Assembly: GCF_027744825.2 (NCBI RefSeq)
Contig: NC_071340.1
Location: 2,239,501-2,303,500, forward strand
Direction: 5' to 3'
From: Synchiropus splendidus
Taxonomy: Eukaryota > Chordata > Actinopteri > Syngnathiformes > Callionymidae
DNA length: 64,000 nt
The notes beneath the pieces were generated by a model. The model had not been told where the DNA came from. It did not search any database and saw only the letters and a program-made list of their open reading frames with translations. Shown here piece by piece: positions 1 through 11,402 of this stretch. The translations under genes and the position numbers were made by a program. Within the stretch, counting starts at the first letter, position 1. Every line of letters starts with the position of its first letter.

Positions 1-2171
1 GAAATTTTCACCTTCCACTATAGCAGAAAGGGTCTTTCTAGTAGTTGCACATCAAATCTAAGCTGTCTGAAGTGTTTTTCCAAAGTTATCAACACTTTTA
101 TGTTTGGCGTTCCGGAATCAACATTATCTCGGGCTCTAAATGCGTTTTCTGCATTGTGCCATAACTTTGCTGGGAAGCTTCAGAACATGAAATTTTATCC
201 TCCCACTATAACGGAAAGGGTCTTTCTAGTAGTTACACATCAAATCTAAGCTGTCTGATGTGTTTTTCTAAAGTTATCAACACTTTTATGTTTGGCGTTC
301 CGGAATCAACCTTATCTCGGGCACTAAATGCGTTTTCTGCTTTGAGCCATAACTTTGCTGGGAAGCTTCAGAACATGAAATTTTCACCTCCCACTACAGC
401 AGAAAGGGTCTTTCTAGTAGTTGCACATCAAATCTAAGCTGTCTGAAGTGTTTTTCCAAAGTTATCAACATTTTTATGTTTGGCGATCTGGAATCGACCT
501 TATATCAGTCTTAAAATGCGTTTTCTGCATTGTGCCATTACTTTGCTGGGAAGCTTCAGAAAATGAAAATTTCACCTCCCACTTTAGTAGAAAGGGTCTT
601 TCTAGTAGTTGCACTTCAAATCTAAGGTGTCTGAATTGTTTTTCCAAAGTTATCAACATTTTTATGTTTGGCGTTCCGGAATCCACCTTATCTCAGGCTG
701 AAAACGCGTTTTCTGCATTGTGCCATAACTTTGCAGGGAAGATTCAGAACATGAAAATTTCACCTCCCACTTTAGTAGAAAGGGTCTTTCTAGTAGTTGC
801 ACATCAAATCTAAGCTGCCTGAAGTGTTTTTCCAAAGATATCAACATTTTTATGTTTGGCATTCCGGAACCCACCTTATGTCAGGCTTAAAACGCGTTTT
901 CTTGTTTGTGCCATAACTTTGCAGGGAAGCTTCAGAAAATGGAATTTTCACCTCCCACTTTAGCAGAAATGGTCTTTCTAGTAGTTGCACATCAAATCTA
1001 ACCTGTCTGAATTGTTTTTCCAAAGTTATCAACATTTTTATGTTTGGCGTTCCGGAACCGACCTTATCTCAGGTTGAAAACGCGTTTACTGCATTGTGCC
1101 ACAACTTTGCAGGGAAGCTTCAGAACATGAAATTTTCACATCCCACTATATCAGAAAGAGTCTTTCTAGTAGTTGCACATCAAATCTAAGCTGTCTGAAG
1201 TGTTTTTCCAAAGTTATCAACATTTTTATGTTTGGCGTTCCGGAATCGATCTTATCTCAGGCTAAAAATGCGTTTTCTGCATTGTGCTATAACTTTGCAG
1301 AGAAGGTTCAGAACATGAAATTTTCACATCCCACTATAGCAGAAAGGGTCTTTCAAGTAGTTGCACATCAAATCTAAGCTGTCTGAAGTGTTTTTCCAAA
1401 GTTATCAACATTCTTATGTTTGACGTTTCGGAACCCACCTTATGTCAGGCTGAAAATGCGTTTTTTGCATTGTGCCATAACTTTGCAGAGAAGTTTCAGA
1501 ACATGAAATTTTCACCTCCCACTACAGCAGAAAGGGTCTTTCTAGCAGTTGCACATCAAATCTAAGCTGTCTGAAGAGTTTTTCCAAAGTTATCAACATT
1601 TTTATGTTTGGCGTTCCTGAATCGACCTTATCTCAGGCTGAAAACGAGTTTTCTGCATTGTGCCATAACTTTGCAGAGAAGCTTCAGAACATGGAATTTT
1701 CAGTGCCCACTATAGCAGAAAGGGTCTTTCTAGCAGTTGCACATCAAATCTAAGCTGTCTGAAGTGTTTTTCCAAAGTTATCAACATTTTTATGTTTGGC
1801 ATTCCGGAACCCACCTTATCTGAGGCTGAAAACGTGTTTTCTGCATTCTGCCATAACATTGCAGGGAAGCCTCAAAACATGAAATTTTCACCTCCCACTA
1901 TATTATAAAGGATCTTTCTCGTAGTTGCACATCAAATCTAAGCTGTCTGAAGTGTTTTACCAAAGTTATCAACATTTTTATGTTTGGCGTTCCGGAATCG
2001 ACCTTATCTCAGGCTGAAAACGCGTTTTACGCACTGTGCCATAAATTTGCAGGGAATCTTCAGAACATGAAATTTTCACCTGCCACTATAGCAGAAACGG
2101 TCTTTCTAGTAGTTGCACATTAAATCTAAGCTGTCTGAAGTGTTTTTCAAAAGTTATCAACTTTTTTTTGC
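1..2171 (+). repeat. Irregular monomer block, left edge
   Basis: About 11.5 monomers of full length, with the 188 bp phase kept exactly from 104 to 2172. The first two (boxes at 104 and 292) are neighbouring relatives sharing the rare words CACTTTTATG and ATCTCGGGC. Monomers near 560-1000 share ACTTTAGTAGAAA or ACTTTAGCAGAAA. No clear HOR is visible inside this block. Open frames here are repeat shadows. Confidence 0.9.
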
Positions 2172-2315
2172 TTGGCGTTCCGGAATCGACCTTATCTCAG
2201 GCTTCAGAACATGAAATTTTCACCTCCCACTGTGCCAGAAACGGTCTTTCTAGTAGTTGCACATCAAATCTAAGCTGTCTGAAGTGTTTTTCTAAAGTTA
2301 TCAACATTTCTATGT
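2172..2315 (+). repeat. Deleted monomer, 144 bp (44 bp lost)
   Basis: The distance between successive TTGGCGTT boxes is 144 bp. The sequence passes directly from CTCAGGCT to TCAGAACATG, so the segment from the 12 bp palindrome to the HindIII site is missing. The shared GCT/CTT bases at the join suggest a microhomology deletion. The CpG palindrome and the ATAACTTTG arm are absent. Confidence 0.88.
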
Positions 2316-2715
2316 TTGGCGTTCCGGAATCGACCTTATCTCAGGCTGAAAACGCGTTTTACGCATTGTGCGATAAAGTTGCAGGGAAGCTTCAGAACAT
2401 GAAATTTGCATCTGCCACTATAACAGAACTGGTCTTTCTAGTAGTTGCACATCAAATCTGAGCTGTCTGAAGTGTTTTTCTGAAGTCATCAACTTTTTTA
2501 TGTATGGCCTTCCGGAATCGACCTTATCTCAGCCTGAAAACGAGTTTCTGCATTGTACCACAACTTTCCAGGGAAGCTTCAGAACATGAAATTTTCACTT
2601 CCAACTATAGCAGAAAGGGTCTTTGGAGTAGTTGCACATCAAATCTAAGCTGTCTGCAGTGTTTTTCCAAAGTTATCACCATTTTTATGTTTGGCGTTCC
2701 GGAATCGACCTTTTC

Positions 2716-2870
2716 TCATGCTAAAAACCCGTTTTCTGCATTGTGCCAAAACTTTGCAGGTAAGCTTCGGAACATGAAAATTTCACGTCCCACTAAAGTA
2801 GAAATGGTCTTTCCAGTAGTTGCACATCAAATCTAAGCTGTCTGCAGTGTTTTTCCAAAGTTATCTTATG
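2716..2870 (+). repeat. Deleted monomer, 155 bp (33 bp lost)
   Basis: The interval between equivalent positions (TCATGCT at 2716, TCAGGCT at 2871) is 155 bp. The join reads AAAGTTATCTTATGTC, so the region with the GGCGTT and CCGG or TCTAGA boxes is gone. TTAT occurs at both ends of the lost segment, consistent with microhomology. Confidence 0.87.
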
Positions 2871-4000
2871 TCAGGCTGAAAATGCGTTTTCTGCATTGTG
2901 CCATAACTTTGCAGAGAAGCTTCAGAACATGAAATTTTCACCTCCCACTGTGCCAGATACGGTCTTTCTAGTAGTTGCACATCAAATCTAAGCTGTCTGA
3001 AGTGTTTTTCTAAAGTTATCAACATTTTTATGTTTGGCGTACCGGAATCGACCTTATCTCAGCCTGAAAACGAGTTTTCTGCATTGTACCATAACTTTCC
3101 AGGGAAGCTTCAGAACATGAAAATTTCACTTCCCACTATAGCAGAAAGGGTCTTTCGAGTAGTTGCACATCACATCTAAGCTGTCTGCAGTGTTTTTGTA
3201 AAGTTATCAACATTTTTATGTTTGGCGTTCCGGAATCGACCTTATCTCAGGCTGAAAACGCGTTTTCCGCATTATGCCATAAATTCGCAGGGAAGCTTCA
3301 AAACATGAAATTTTCACCTGCCACTATAGCAGAAATGGTCTTTCTGGTATTTGCACATCAAATCTAAGCTGTCTGAAGTGTATTTCGAAAGTTATCAACA
3401 TTTTAATGTTTGGTGTTCCGGAATCGACCTTTTCTCAAGCTAAAAACCCGTTTTCTGCATTGTGCCAAAACTTTGCAGGTAAGCTTCAGAACATGAAAAT
3501 TTCACCTCCCACTAAAGTAGAAATGGTCTTTCCAGTAGTTGCACATCAAATCTAAGCTGTCTGCAGTGTTTTTCCAAAGTTATCAACTTTTTTATGTTTG
3601 GCGTTCCGGAATCGACCTTATCTCAGGCTGAAAACGCGTTTTACCCACTGTGCCATAAATTTGCAGGGAATCTTCAGAACATGAAATTTTCACCTGCCAC
3701 TATAGCAAAAACGGTCTTTCTCGTAGTTGCACATTAAATCTAAGCTGTCTGAAGTTTTTTTCCAAAGTTATCAACTTTTTTATGCTTGGCGTTCCGGAAT
3801 CGACCTTATCTCAGGCTGAAAACGCGTTTTTCGCATTATGCCATAACTTTGCGGGGAAGCTTCAGAACATGGAATTTTCACTACCCACTATAGCAGAAAG
3901 GGTCTTTCTAGTATTTGCACATCAAATCTCAGGTGTCTGAAGTGTATTTCGAAAGTTATCAACATTTTTATGTTTGGCGTTCTAGAACCCACCTTATCTC

Positions 4001-4122
4001 AGGCTGAAAATGTGTTTTCTGCATTGTGCCATAACTTTGCAGGGAAGCTTCAGAACATGGAATTTTCACTACCCACTATAGCAGAAAGGGTCTTTCTAGT
4101 ATTTGCATATCGACCTTATCTC
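4001..4122 (+). repeat. Deleted monomer, 122 bp (66 bp lost)
   Basis: AGGCTG recurs after 122 bp. The join is TTTGCATATCGACCTTATC: the TTGCACATC box is fused to the ATCGACC box, with ATC shared. The related copy at 6480 keeps the full sequence, so the deletion arose in this copy or its recent ancestor. Confidence 0.87.
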
Positions 4123-4843
4123 AGGCTGAAAACGCGTTTTACGCATTGTGCGATAAAGTTGCAGCGAGGCTTCAGAACATGAAATTTGCATCTGCCACTA
4201 TAGCAGAACTGGTCTTTCTAGTAGTTGCACATCAAATCTGAGCTGTCTGAAGTGTTTTTCTGAAGTCATCAACTTTTTTATGTCTGGCGTTCCGGAATCG
4301 ACCTTATCTCAGCCTGAAAACGAGTTTTCTGCATTGTACCATAACTTTCCAGGGAAGCTTCAGAACATGAAATTTTCACTTCCCACTATAGCAGAAAGGG
4401 TCTTTCGAGTAGTTGCACATCACATCTAAGCTGTCTGCAGTGTTTTTCCAAAGTTATCAACATTTTTATGTTTGGCGTTCCGGAATCGACCTTATCTCAG
4501 GCTGAAAACGCGTTTTCCGCATTATGCCATAAATTCGCAGGGAAGCTTCAAAACATGAAATTTACACCTGCCACTATAGCAGAAATGGTCTTTCTAGTAG
4601 TTGCACATCAAATCTAAGCTGTCTGAAGTGTTTTTCCAAAGTTATCAACATTTTAATGTTTGGTGTTCCGGAATCGACCTTTTCTCATGCTAAAAACCCG
4701 TTTTCTGCATTGTGCCAAAACTTTGCAGGTAAGCTTCAGAACATGAAATTTTCACCTCCCACTAAAGTAGAAATGGTCTTTCCAGTAGTTGCACATCAAA
4801 TCTAAGCTGTCTGCAGTGTTTTTCCAAAGTTATCAACATTTTT

Positions 4844-6205
4844 ATGTTTGGCGTTCCGGAATCGACCTTATCTCTGGCTGAAAACGCGTTTTCCGCATTA
4901 TGCTATGAATTGGCAGGGAAGCTTCAAAACATGAAATTTTCACCTGCCACTATAGCAGAAATGGTCTTTCTAGTAGGTGCACATCAAAATCTAAGCTGTC
5001 TGCAGTGTGTTTCCAAAGTTATCAACTTTTTTATGTTTGGCGTTCCTGAACCGTCCTTATCTCAGGCTGAAAACGCGTTTTACGCATTGTGCCATAACTT
5101 TGCAGGGAAGCTTCAGAACATGACATTTTCACCTCCCACTATAGCAGAAAGGGTCTTTCTAGTAGTTGCACATCCAATCTTAGCTGTCTGAAGTGTTTTT
5201 CCAAAGTTATCAAGATTTTTATGTTTGGCGTTCCGGAATCGATCTTATCTCAGGCTAAAAATGCGTTTCTGCATTGTGCTATATCTTTGCAGGGAAGGTT
5301 CAGAACATGAAATTTTCACATCCCACTATAGCAGAAAGGGTCTTTCAAGTAGTTGCACATAGAATCTAAGCTGTCTGAAGTGTTTTTCAAAAGTTATCAA
5401 CATTTTTATGTTTGGCGTTCCGGAATCGACCTTATCTCAGGCTGAAAACGCGTTTTACGCATTGTGCGATAAAGTTGCAAGGAAGCTTCAGAACATGAAA
5501 TTTGCATCTGCCACTATAGCAGAACTGGTCTTTCTAGTAGTTGCACATCAAATCTGAGCTGTCTGAAGTGTTTTTCTGAAGTTATCAACTTTTTTATGTA
5601 TGGCGTTCCGGAATCGACCTTATCTCAGCCTGAAAACGAGTTTTCTGCATTGTACCATAACTTTCCAGGGAAGCTTCAGAACATGAAATTTTCACTTCCC
5701 ACTATAGCAGAAAGGGTCTTTCTAGTAGTTGCACATCAAATCTAAGCTGTCTGCAGTGTTTTTCCAAAGTTATCAACATTTTTATGTTTGGCGTTCCAGA
5801 ATCGACCTTATCTCAGGCTGAAAACGCGTTTTCCGCATTATGCCATAAATTCGCAGGGAAGCTTCAAAACATGAAATTTACACCTGCCACTATAGCAGAA
5901 ATGGACTTTCTAGTAGTTGCACATCAAATCTAAGCTGTCTGAAGTGTTTTTCCAAAGTTATCAACATTTTAATGTTTGGTGTTCCGGAATCGACCTTTTC
6001 TCAGGCTAAAAACCCGTTTTCTGCATTGTGCCAAAACTTTGCAGGTAAGCTTCAGAACATGAACTTTTCACCTCCCACTAAAGTAGAAATGGTCTTTCCA
6101 GTAGTTGCACATCAAATCTAAGCTGTCTGCAATGTTTTTCCAAAGTTAACAAAATTTCTATGTTTGGCGTTCCGGAATCGACCTTATCTCTGGCTGAAAA
6201 CGCGT
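4844..6205 (+). repeat. HOR copy A (9-monomer offset, 1,692 bp)
   Basis: This segment matches 6536-7897 at an offset of 1,692 bp (9 x 188), with only scattered differences. It runs through the GCTATGAATTGGC monomer, the GATAAAGTTGCAAGG monomer at 5467 and the AACAAAATTTC monomer near 6150. The two copies diverge at the right end of the block. Confidence 0.88.
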
Positions 6206-6535
6206 TGTAGGCATTGTGCCAATACTTTGCGGGGAAGCTTCAGAACATGGAATTTTCACTACCCACTATAGCAGAAAGGGTCTTTCTAGTATTTGCACAT
6301 CAAATCTCAGGTGTCTGAAGTGTATTTCGAAAGTTATCAACATTTTTATGTTTGGCGTTCTAGAACCCACCTTATCTCAGGCTGAAAATGTGTTTTCTGC
6401 ATTGTGCCATAACTTTGCAGGGAAGCTTCAGAACATGGAATTTTCACTACCCACTATAGCAGAAAGGGTCTTTCTAGTATTTGCACATCAAATCTAAGCT
6501 GTCTGAAGTGTTTTTCTAAAGTTATCAACATTTTT
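6206..6535 (+). repeat. Linker monomers between HOR copies, matching 3850-4105
   Basis: About 1.75 monomers lie between the two 9-mer-offset copies. They reproduce the 3850-4105 region, including TTTGCGGGGAAGC and ATCTCAGGTGTC. The corrected offset is 13 monomers, after restoring the 66 bp deleted at 4001-4122. Confidence 0.8.
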
Positions 6536-7897
6536 ATGTTTGGCGTTCCGGAATCGACCTTATCTCAGGCTGAAAACGCTTTTTCCGCATTATGCTATGA
6601 ATTGGCAGGGAAGCTTCAAAACATGAAATTTTCACCTGCCACTATAGCAGAAATGGTCTTTCTAGTAGTTGCACATCAAAATCTAAGCTGTCTGCAGTGT
6701 GTTTCCAAAGTTATCAACTTTTTTATGTTTGGCGTTCCTGAACCGTCCTTATCTCAGGCTGAAAACGCGTTTTACGCATTGTGCCATAACTTTGCAGGGA
6801 AGCTTCAGAACATGACATTTTCACCTCCCACTATAGCAGAAAGGGTCTTTCTAGTAGTTGCACATCCAATCTTAGCTGTCTGAAGTGTTTTTCCAAAGTT
6901 ATCAAGATTTTTATGTTTGGCGTTCCGGAATCGATCTTATCTCAGGCTAAAAATGCGTTTCTGCATTGTGCTATATCTTTGCAGGGAAGGTTCAGAACAT
7001 GAAATTTTCACATCCCACTATAGCAGAAAGGGTCTTTCAAGTAGTTGCACATAGAATCTAAGCTGTCTGAAGTGTTTTTCAAAAGTTATCAACATTTTTA
7101 TGTTTGGCGTTCCGGAATCGACCTTATCTCAGGCTGAAAACGCGTTTTACGCATTGTGCGATAAAGTTGCAAGGAAGCTTCAGAACATGAAATTTGCATC
7201 TGCCACTATAGCAGAACTGGTCTTTCTAGTAGTTGCACATCAAATCTGAGCTGTCTGAAGTGTTTTTCTGAAGTTATCAACTTTTTTATGTATGGCGTTC
7301 CGGAATCGACCTTATCTCAGCCTGAAAACGAGTTTTCTGCATTGTACCATAACTTTCCAGGGAAGCTTCAGAACATGAAATTTTCACTTCCCACTATAGC
7401 AGAAAGGGTCTTTCTAGTAGTTGCACATCAAATCTAAGCTGTCTGCAGTGTTTTTCCAAAGTTATCAACATTTTTATGTATGGCGTTCCAGAATCGACCT
7501 TATCTCAGGCTGAAAACGCGTTTTCCGCATTATGCCATAAATTCGCAGGGAAGCTTCAAAACATGAAATTTACACCTGCCACTATAGCAGAAATGGACTT
7601 TCTAGTAGTTGCACATCAAATCTAAGCTGTCTGAAGTGTTTTTCCAAAGTTATCAACATTTTAATGTTTGGTGTTCCGGAATCGACCTTTTCTCAGGCTA
7701 AAAACCCGTTTTCTGCATTGTGCCAAAACTTTGCAGGTAAGCTTCAGAACATGAAATTTTCACCTCCCACTAAAGTAGAAATGGTCTTTCCAGTAGTTGC
7801 ACATCAAATCTAAGCTGTCTGCAATGTTTTTCCAAAGTTAACAAAATTTCTATGTTTGGCGTTCCGGAATCGACCTTATCTCAGGCTGAAAACGCGT
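6536..7897 (+). repeat. HOR copy B (9-monomer offset, 1,692 bp)
   Basis: Second copy of 4844-6205. Differences seen by eye include TATGTATGGCG at 7475-7485, where copy A has TATGTTTGGCG. The GATAAAG marker lies at 7159, exactly 1,692 bp after 5467. Confidence 0.88.
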
Positions 7898-10862
7898 TTT
7901 CCGCATTATGCTATGAATTCGCAGGGAAGCTTCAGAACATGAAATTTTCACTACCCACTATAGCAGAAAGGGTATTTCTAGTATTTGCACATCAAATCTA
8001 AGCTGTCTGAAGTGTATTTCGAAAGTTATCAACATTTTTATGTTTGGCGTTCTCGAACCCACCTTGTCTCTGGCTAAAAATGCATTTTCTGCATTGTGCC
8101 ATAACTTTGCAGAGATGCTTCAGAACATGAAATTTTCACCTCCAACTATAGCAGAAAGGGTCTTTCTAGCAGTTGCACATCAAATCTAAGCTGTCTGAAG
8201 TGTTTTTCCAGAGTTATCTACATTTTTATGTTCGGTGTTGCGGAATCGACCTTATCTCAGGCTGAAAACGCCTTTTACGCATTTTGCCATAAATTTGCAG
8301 GGAAGCTTCAGAACATGAAATTTTCACATCCCACTGTACCAGAAACAGTCTTTCTAGTAGTTGCACAACAAGTCTAAGCTGTCTGAAATGTTTTTCCAAA
8401 GTTATCAACATTTTTATGTTTGGCGTTCCGGAATCGACCTTATCTCAGGCTGAAAACGCGTTTTACGCATTGTGCCATAAATTTGCAGGGAAGCTTCAGA
8501 ACATGAAATTTGCAACTGCCACTCTCGCAGAAAGGGTCTTTCTAGTAGTTGCACATCAAATCTAAGCTGTCTGCAGTGTTTTTCCAAAGTTATCAACATT
8601 TTATGTTTGGCGTTCCGGAATCGACCTTATCTCAGGCTGAAAACGCGTTTTCCGCATTATGCCATAAATTCGCAGGGAAGCTTCAAAACATGAAATTTTC
8701 ACCTGCCACTATAGCAGAAAGGGTCTTTCCAGTAGTTGCACATCCAATCTTAGCTGTCTGAAGTGTTTTTACAAAGTTATCAACATTTTTATGTTTGGCG
8801 TTCCGGAATCGACCTTATCTCAGGCTGAAAACGCGTTTTCTGCATTGTGCCATAACTTTGCAGGGAATCTTCAGAACATGAAATTTTCACTCCCCACTAT
8901 ATCAGAAAGAGTCTTTCTACTAGTTGCACATCAAATCTAAGCTGTCTGAAGTGTTTTTCCAAAGTTATCAACATTTTTATGTTTGCCGTTCCGGAATCGA
9001 CCTTCTCTCTGGCTAGAAACGCGTTTTCTACATTGTGCCACAAAATTTGCAGGGAAGCTTCAGAACATGAAATGTTCACATCCCACTACAACAGAAAGGG
9101 TCTTTCTAGTAATGGCACATCAAATCTAAGCTGTCTGAAGTGTTTTTCCAAAGTTATCAACATTTTTATGTTTGGCGTTCCGGAATACACCTTCTCTCAG
9201 GCTGAAGACGTATTTTACGCATTGTGCCATAAATTTGCAGAGAAGCTTCAGGACATGAAATTTTCACCTGCCACTATAGCAGAACTGGTGTTTCTAGTAG
9301 TTGCATATCAAATCTGTGCTGTCTGTGGTGTTTTTCCAAAGTTATCAACATTTTTATGTTTGGCGTTCCGGAATCGACCTTATCTCAGGCTGAAAACGCG
9401 TTTTCTGCATTGTGCCATAACTTTGCAGTGAAGCTTCAGGACATGAAATTTTCACCTGCCACTATAGCAGAACTGGTGTTTCTAGTAGTTGCACATCAAA
9501 TCTAAGCTGTCTGAAGTGTTTTTCAAAAGTTAAAAACATTTTTACGTTTGGCGTTCCGGAATTGACCTTATCTCAGGCTGAAAACGCGTTTTTCGCATTA
9601 TGCCATAAATTTGCAAGGAAGCTTCAGAACATGAAATTTTCACCTGCCACTAGAGCAGAAATGGTCTTTCTAGTAGTTGCACATCAAATCTAAGCTGTCT
9701 GAAGGTTTTTTCCAAAGATATCAACATTTTTTTGTTTGGCGTTCCGGAATCGACCTTATCTCAGGCTGAAAACGCGTTTAACGCATTGTGCCATAACTTT
9801 GCAGGGAAGCTTAAGAACATGGAATTTTCACGACCCACTATCGCAGAAAGGGTCTTTCTAGTATTTGCACATGAAATCTAAGGTGTCTGAAGTGTATTTC
9901 GAAAGTTATCAACATTTTTATGTTTGGCGTTCTAGAACCCACCTTATCTCAGGCTGAAAATGCGTTTTCTGCATTGTGCCATAACTTTGCAATGAAGCTT
10001 CAGAACATGAAATTTTCACCTTCCATTATATCAGAAAGGGTCTTTCTAGTTGCTGCACATCAAATCTAAGCTGTCTGAAGTGTTTTTCCGAAGTTATCAA
10101 CATTTTTATGTTTCGAAGTCCGGAATCGACCTTATCTCAGGCTAAAAACGGGTTTTTCGGAGTATGCCATGAATTTGCAGGGAAGCTTCAGAACATGAAA
10201 TTTTCACCAGCCACTATAACAGAAATGGTCTTTCTAGTAGTTGCACATCAATTCTACGCTGTCTGAAGTGTTTTTCCAAAGTTATCATCATTTTTATGTA
10301 TGGTGTTCTAGAACCCACCTTATTTCAGGCTGAAAACGTGTTTTCTGCATTGTTTCATTACTTTGCAGTGAAGCCTGAGAACTTAAAAATTTCACCTCCC
10401 ACTATAGTAGAAAGGGTCTTTCTAGTAGTTGCACATCAAATCTAAGCTGTCTGAAGTGTTCTTCCAAAGTTATCAACATTTTTATGTTTGCCGTTCGGGA
10501 ATCGACCTTATCTCAGGCTGAAAACGCGTTTTCTGCATTGTGCCATAACTTTGGAGGGAAACTTCAGAACATGAAAATTTCACCTCCCACTATAACAGAA
10601 AGGGTCTTTCCAGTAGTTGCACATCAAATCAAATTGTCTGACGTGTTTTTCCAAAGTCATCAACATTTTCATGTTTGGCCTTCCGGAACCCACCTCATAT
10701 CAAGCTAAAAACGTGTTTTCTGCATTGTGCAATACCTTTGCAGGGAAGCTTCAGAACATGAAGTGTTCACCTCCCACTATGGCAGAAATGGTCTTTTTAG
10801 TAGTTGCACATCCAATCTAAGCTGTCTGAAGTGTTTTTCCAAAGTTATCTACTTTTTTATGC
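7898..10862 (+). repeat. Mixed monomer block
   Basis: About 16 full-length monomers of mixed subtype with no strong short-period HOR. Three have distant close relatives. The GGAATACACC monomer near 9180 matches one near 30295. The monomer with TTAAAAACATTTTT near 9530 resembles one near 30080. The monomer with GTTTCGAAGTCCGG near 10111 resembles one near 29530. No gene or unique DNA is seen. Confidence 0.85.
9337..9425. other. Long-range dyad CAAAGTTAT ... ATAACTTTG enclosing two palindromes
   Basis: A 9 bp perfect inverted repeat (9337-9345 and 9417-9425) separated by 71 bp encloses TTCCGGAA (9366-9373) and AAAACGCGTTTT (9393-9404). The same arrangement is seen at 41726-41814, and the two arms alone, with the same 71 bp spacing, at 1209-1217 and 1289-1297. 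Many monomers keep both arms. In others the first arm is changed to CAAAAGTTAT or CGAAAGTTAT, or the second to ATAAATTTG. Confidence 0.85.
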
Positions 10863-11041
10863 TTGGCGTTCCGGAATCGACCTTATCTCAGGCGGAAAAC
10901 GCGTTTTCATCTCAGGGTCTTTCTAGTAGTGCAACTACTAGAAAGACCCTTTCCACTATATCAGAAAGGGTCTTTCTAGTAGTTGCACATCAAATCTAAG
11001 CTGTCTGAAGTGTCTTTCGAAAGTTATCAACATTTTTGTGT
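10863..11041 (+). repeat. Rearranged monomer, 179 bp, carrying a foldback
   Basis: The normal stretch from the palindrome to the HindIII region is replaced by a patchwork. After GCGTTTTC the sequence jumps to ATCTCAG, then to GGGTCTTTCTAGTAGT, then to an inverted copy of that box, then back to direct orientation at TTCCACTATATCAG. The monomer lacks the ATAACTTTG and AAGCTT boxes. It is the only place where minus-orientation monomer sequence was found. Confidence 0.9.
10914..10988. repeat. Direct-inverted-direct foldback (hairpin)
   Basis: Positions 10914-10930 pair perfectly with 10934-10950 (17 bp arms, 3-nt loop). The inverted segment 10929-10953 pairs perfectly with 10964-10988 (25 bp arms, 10-nt spacer). 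The middle segment can therefore form a hairpin with either neighbour. This is the pattern expected of template switching during repair or replication of the GAAAGGGTCTTTC box. Confidence 0.93.
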
Positions 11042-11402
11042 TTGGCGTTCTAGGACCCACCTTATCTCAGGCTAAAAATGCATTTTCTGCATTGTGCCAT
11101 CACTTTGCTGACAAGCTACAGAACATGGAATTTTCACTACCCACTATAGCAGAAAGGGTATTTCTAGTATTTGCACATCAAATATCAGCTGTCTGAAGTG
11201 TATTTCGAAAGTTATCAACATTTTTGTGTTTGGCGTTCCGGAATCGACCTTATGTCAGGCTGAAAATGCGTTTTCTGCATTGTGCCATAACTTTGCAGGG
11301 AAGCTTCAGAACCTGAAATTTTCACCTCCCACAATAGCAGAAAGGGTGTTTCTAGTTGTTGCATTTCAAATCTAAGCTGTCTGAAGTGATTTTCCAAAGT
11401 TA
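11042..11402 (+). repeat. Transition monomers before the dimer array
   Basis: Two monomers with the TATTTCGAAAG or CTTTCGAAAG words lead into the dimer array. They differ from the regular dimer pair in several positions, such as GACAAGCTACAG near 11110. Confidence 0.75.

Larger units (their letters stand above)
2316..4843 (+). repeat. Irregular HOR block (10-mer related spacing)
   Basis: A marker monomer with GTGCGATAAAGTTGCA starts near 2369 and returns near 4149. That is 1,780 bp, or 10 monomers once the 33 and 66 bp deletions are added back. Following monomers share rare words in the same order (AAGTCATCAAC, CAGCCTGAAAACGAG, TTTGCAGGTAAGC). Copies are clearly related but not near-identical. 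Confidence 0.78.

Noticed and set aside
421..813. Open reading frames of 60-156 codons on both strands, many with similar peptides
   Set aside because: All lie inside the satellite. The 188 bp unit shifts the frame by 2 in each monomer, so peptides are the same few phases of the repeat, cut by recurring stops. They have no start context, no codon bias and no domain. Similar peptides recur only because the DNA recurs.
10914..10950. Rho-independent terminator (stem-loop)
   Set aside because: The stem arises from an inverted piece of the satellite and has no functional gene upstream. The context is eukaryotic repeat DNA, so a bacterial terminator reading is not justified.
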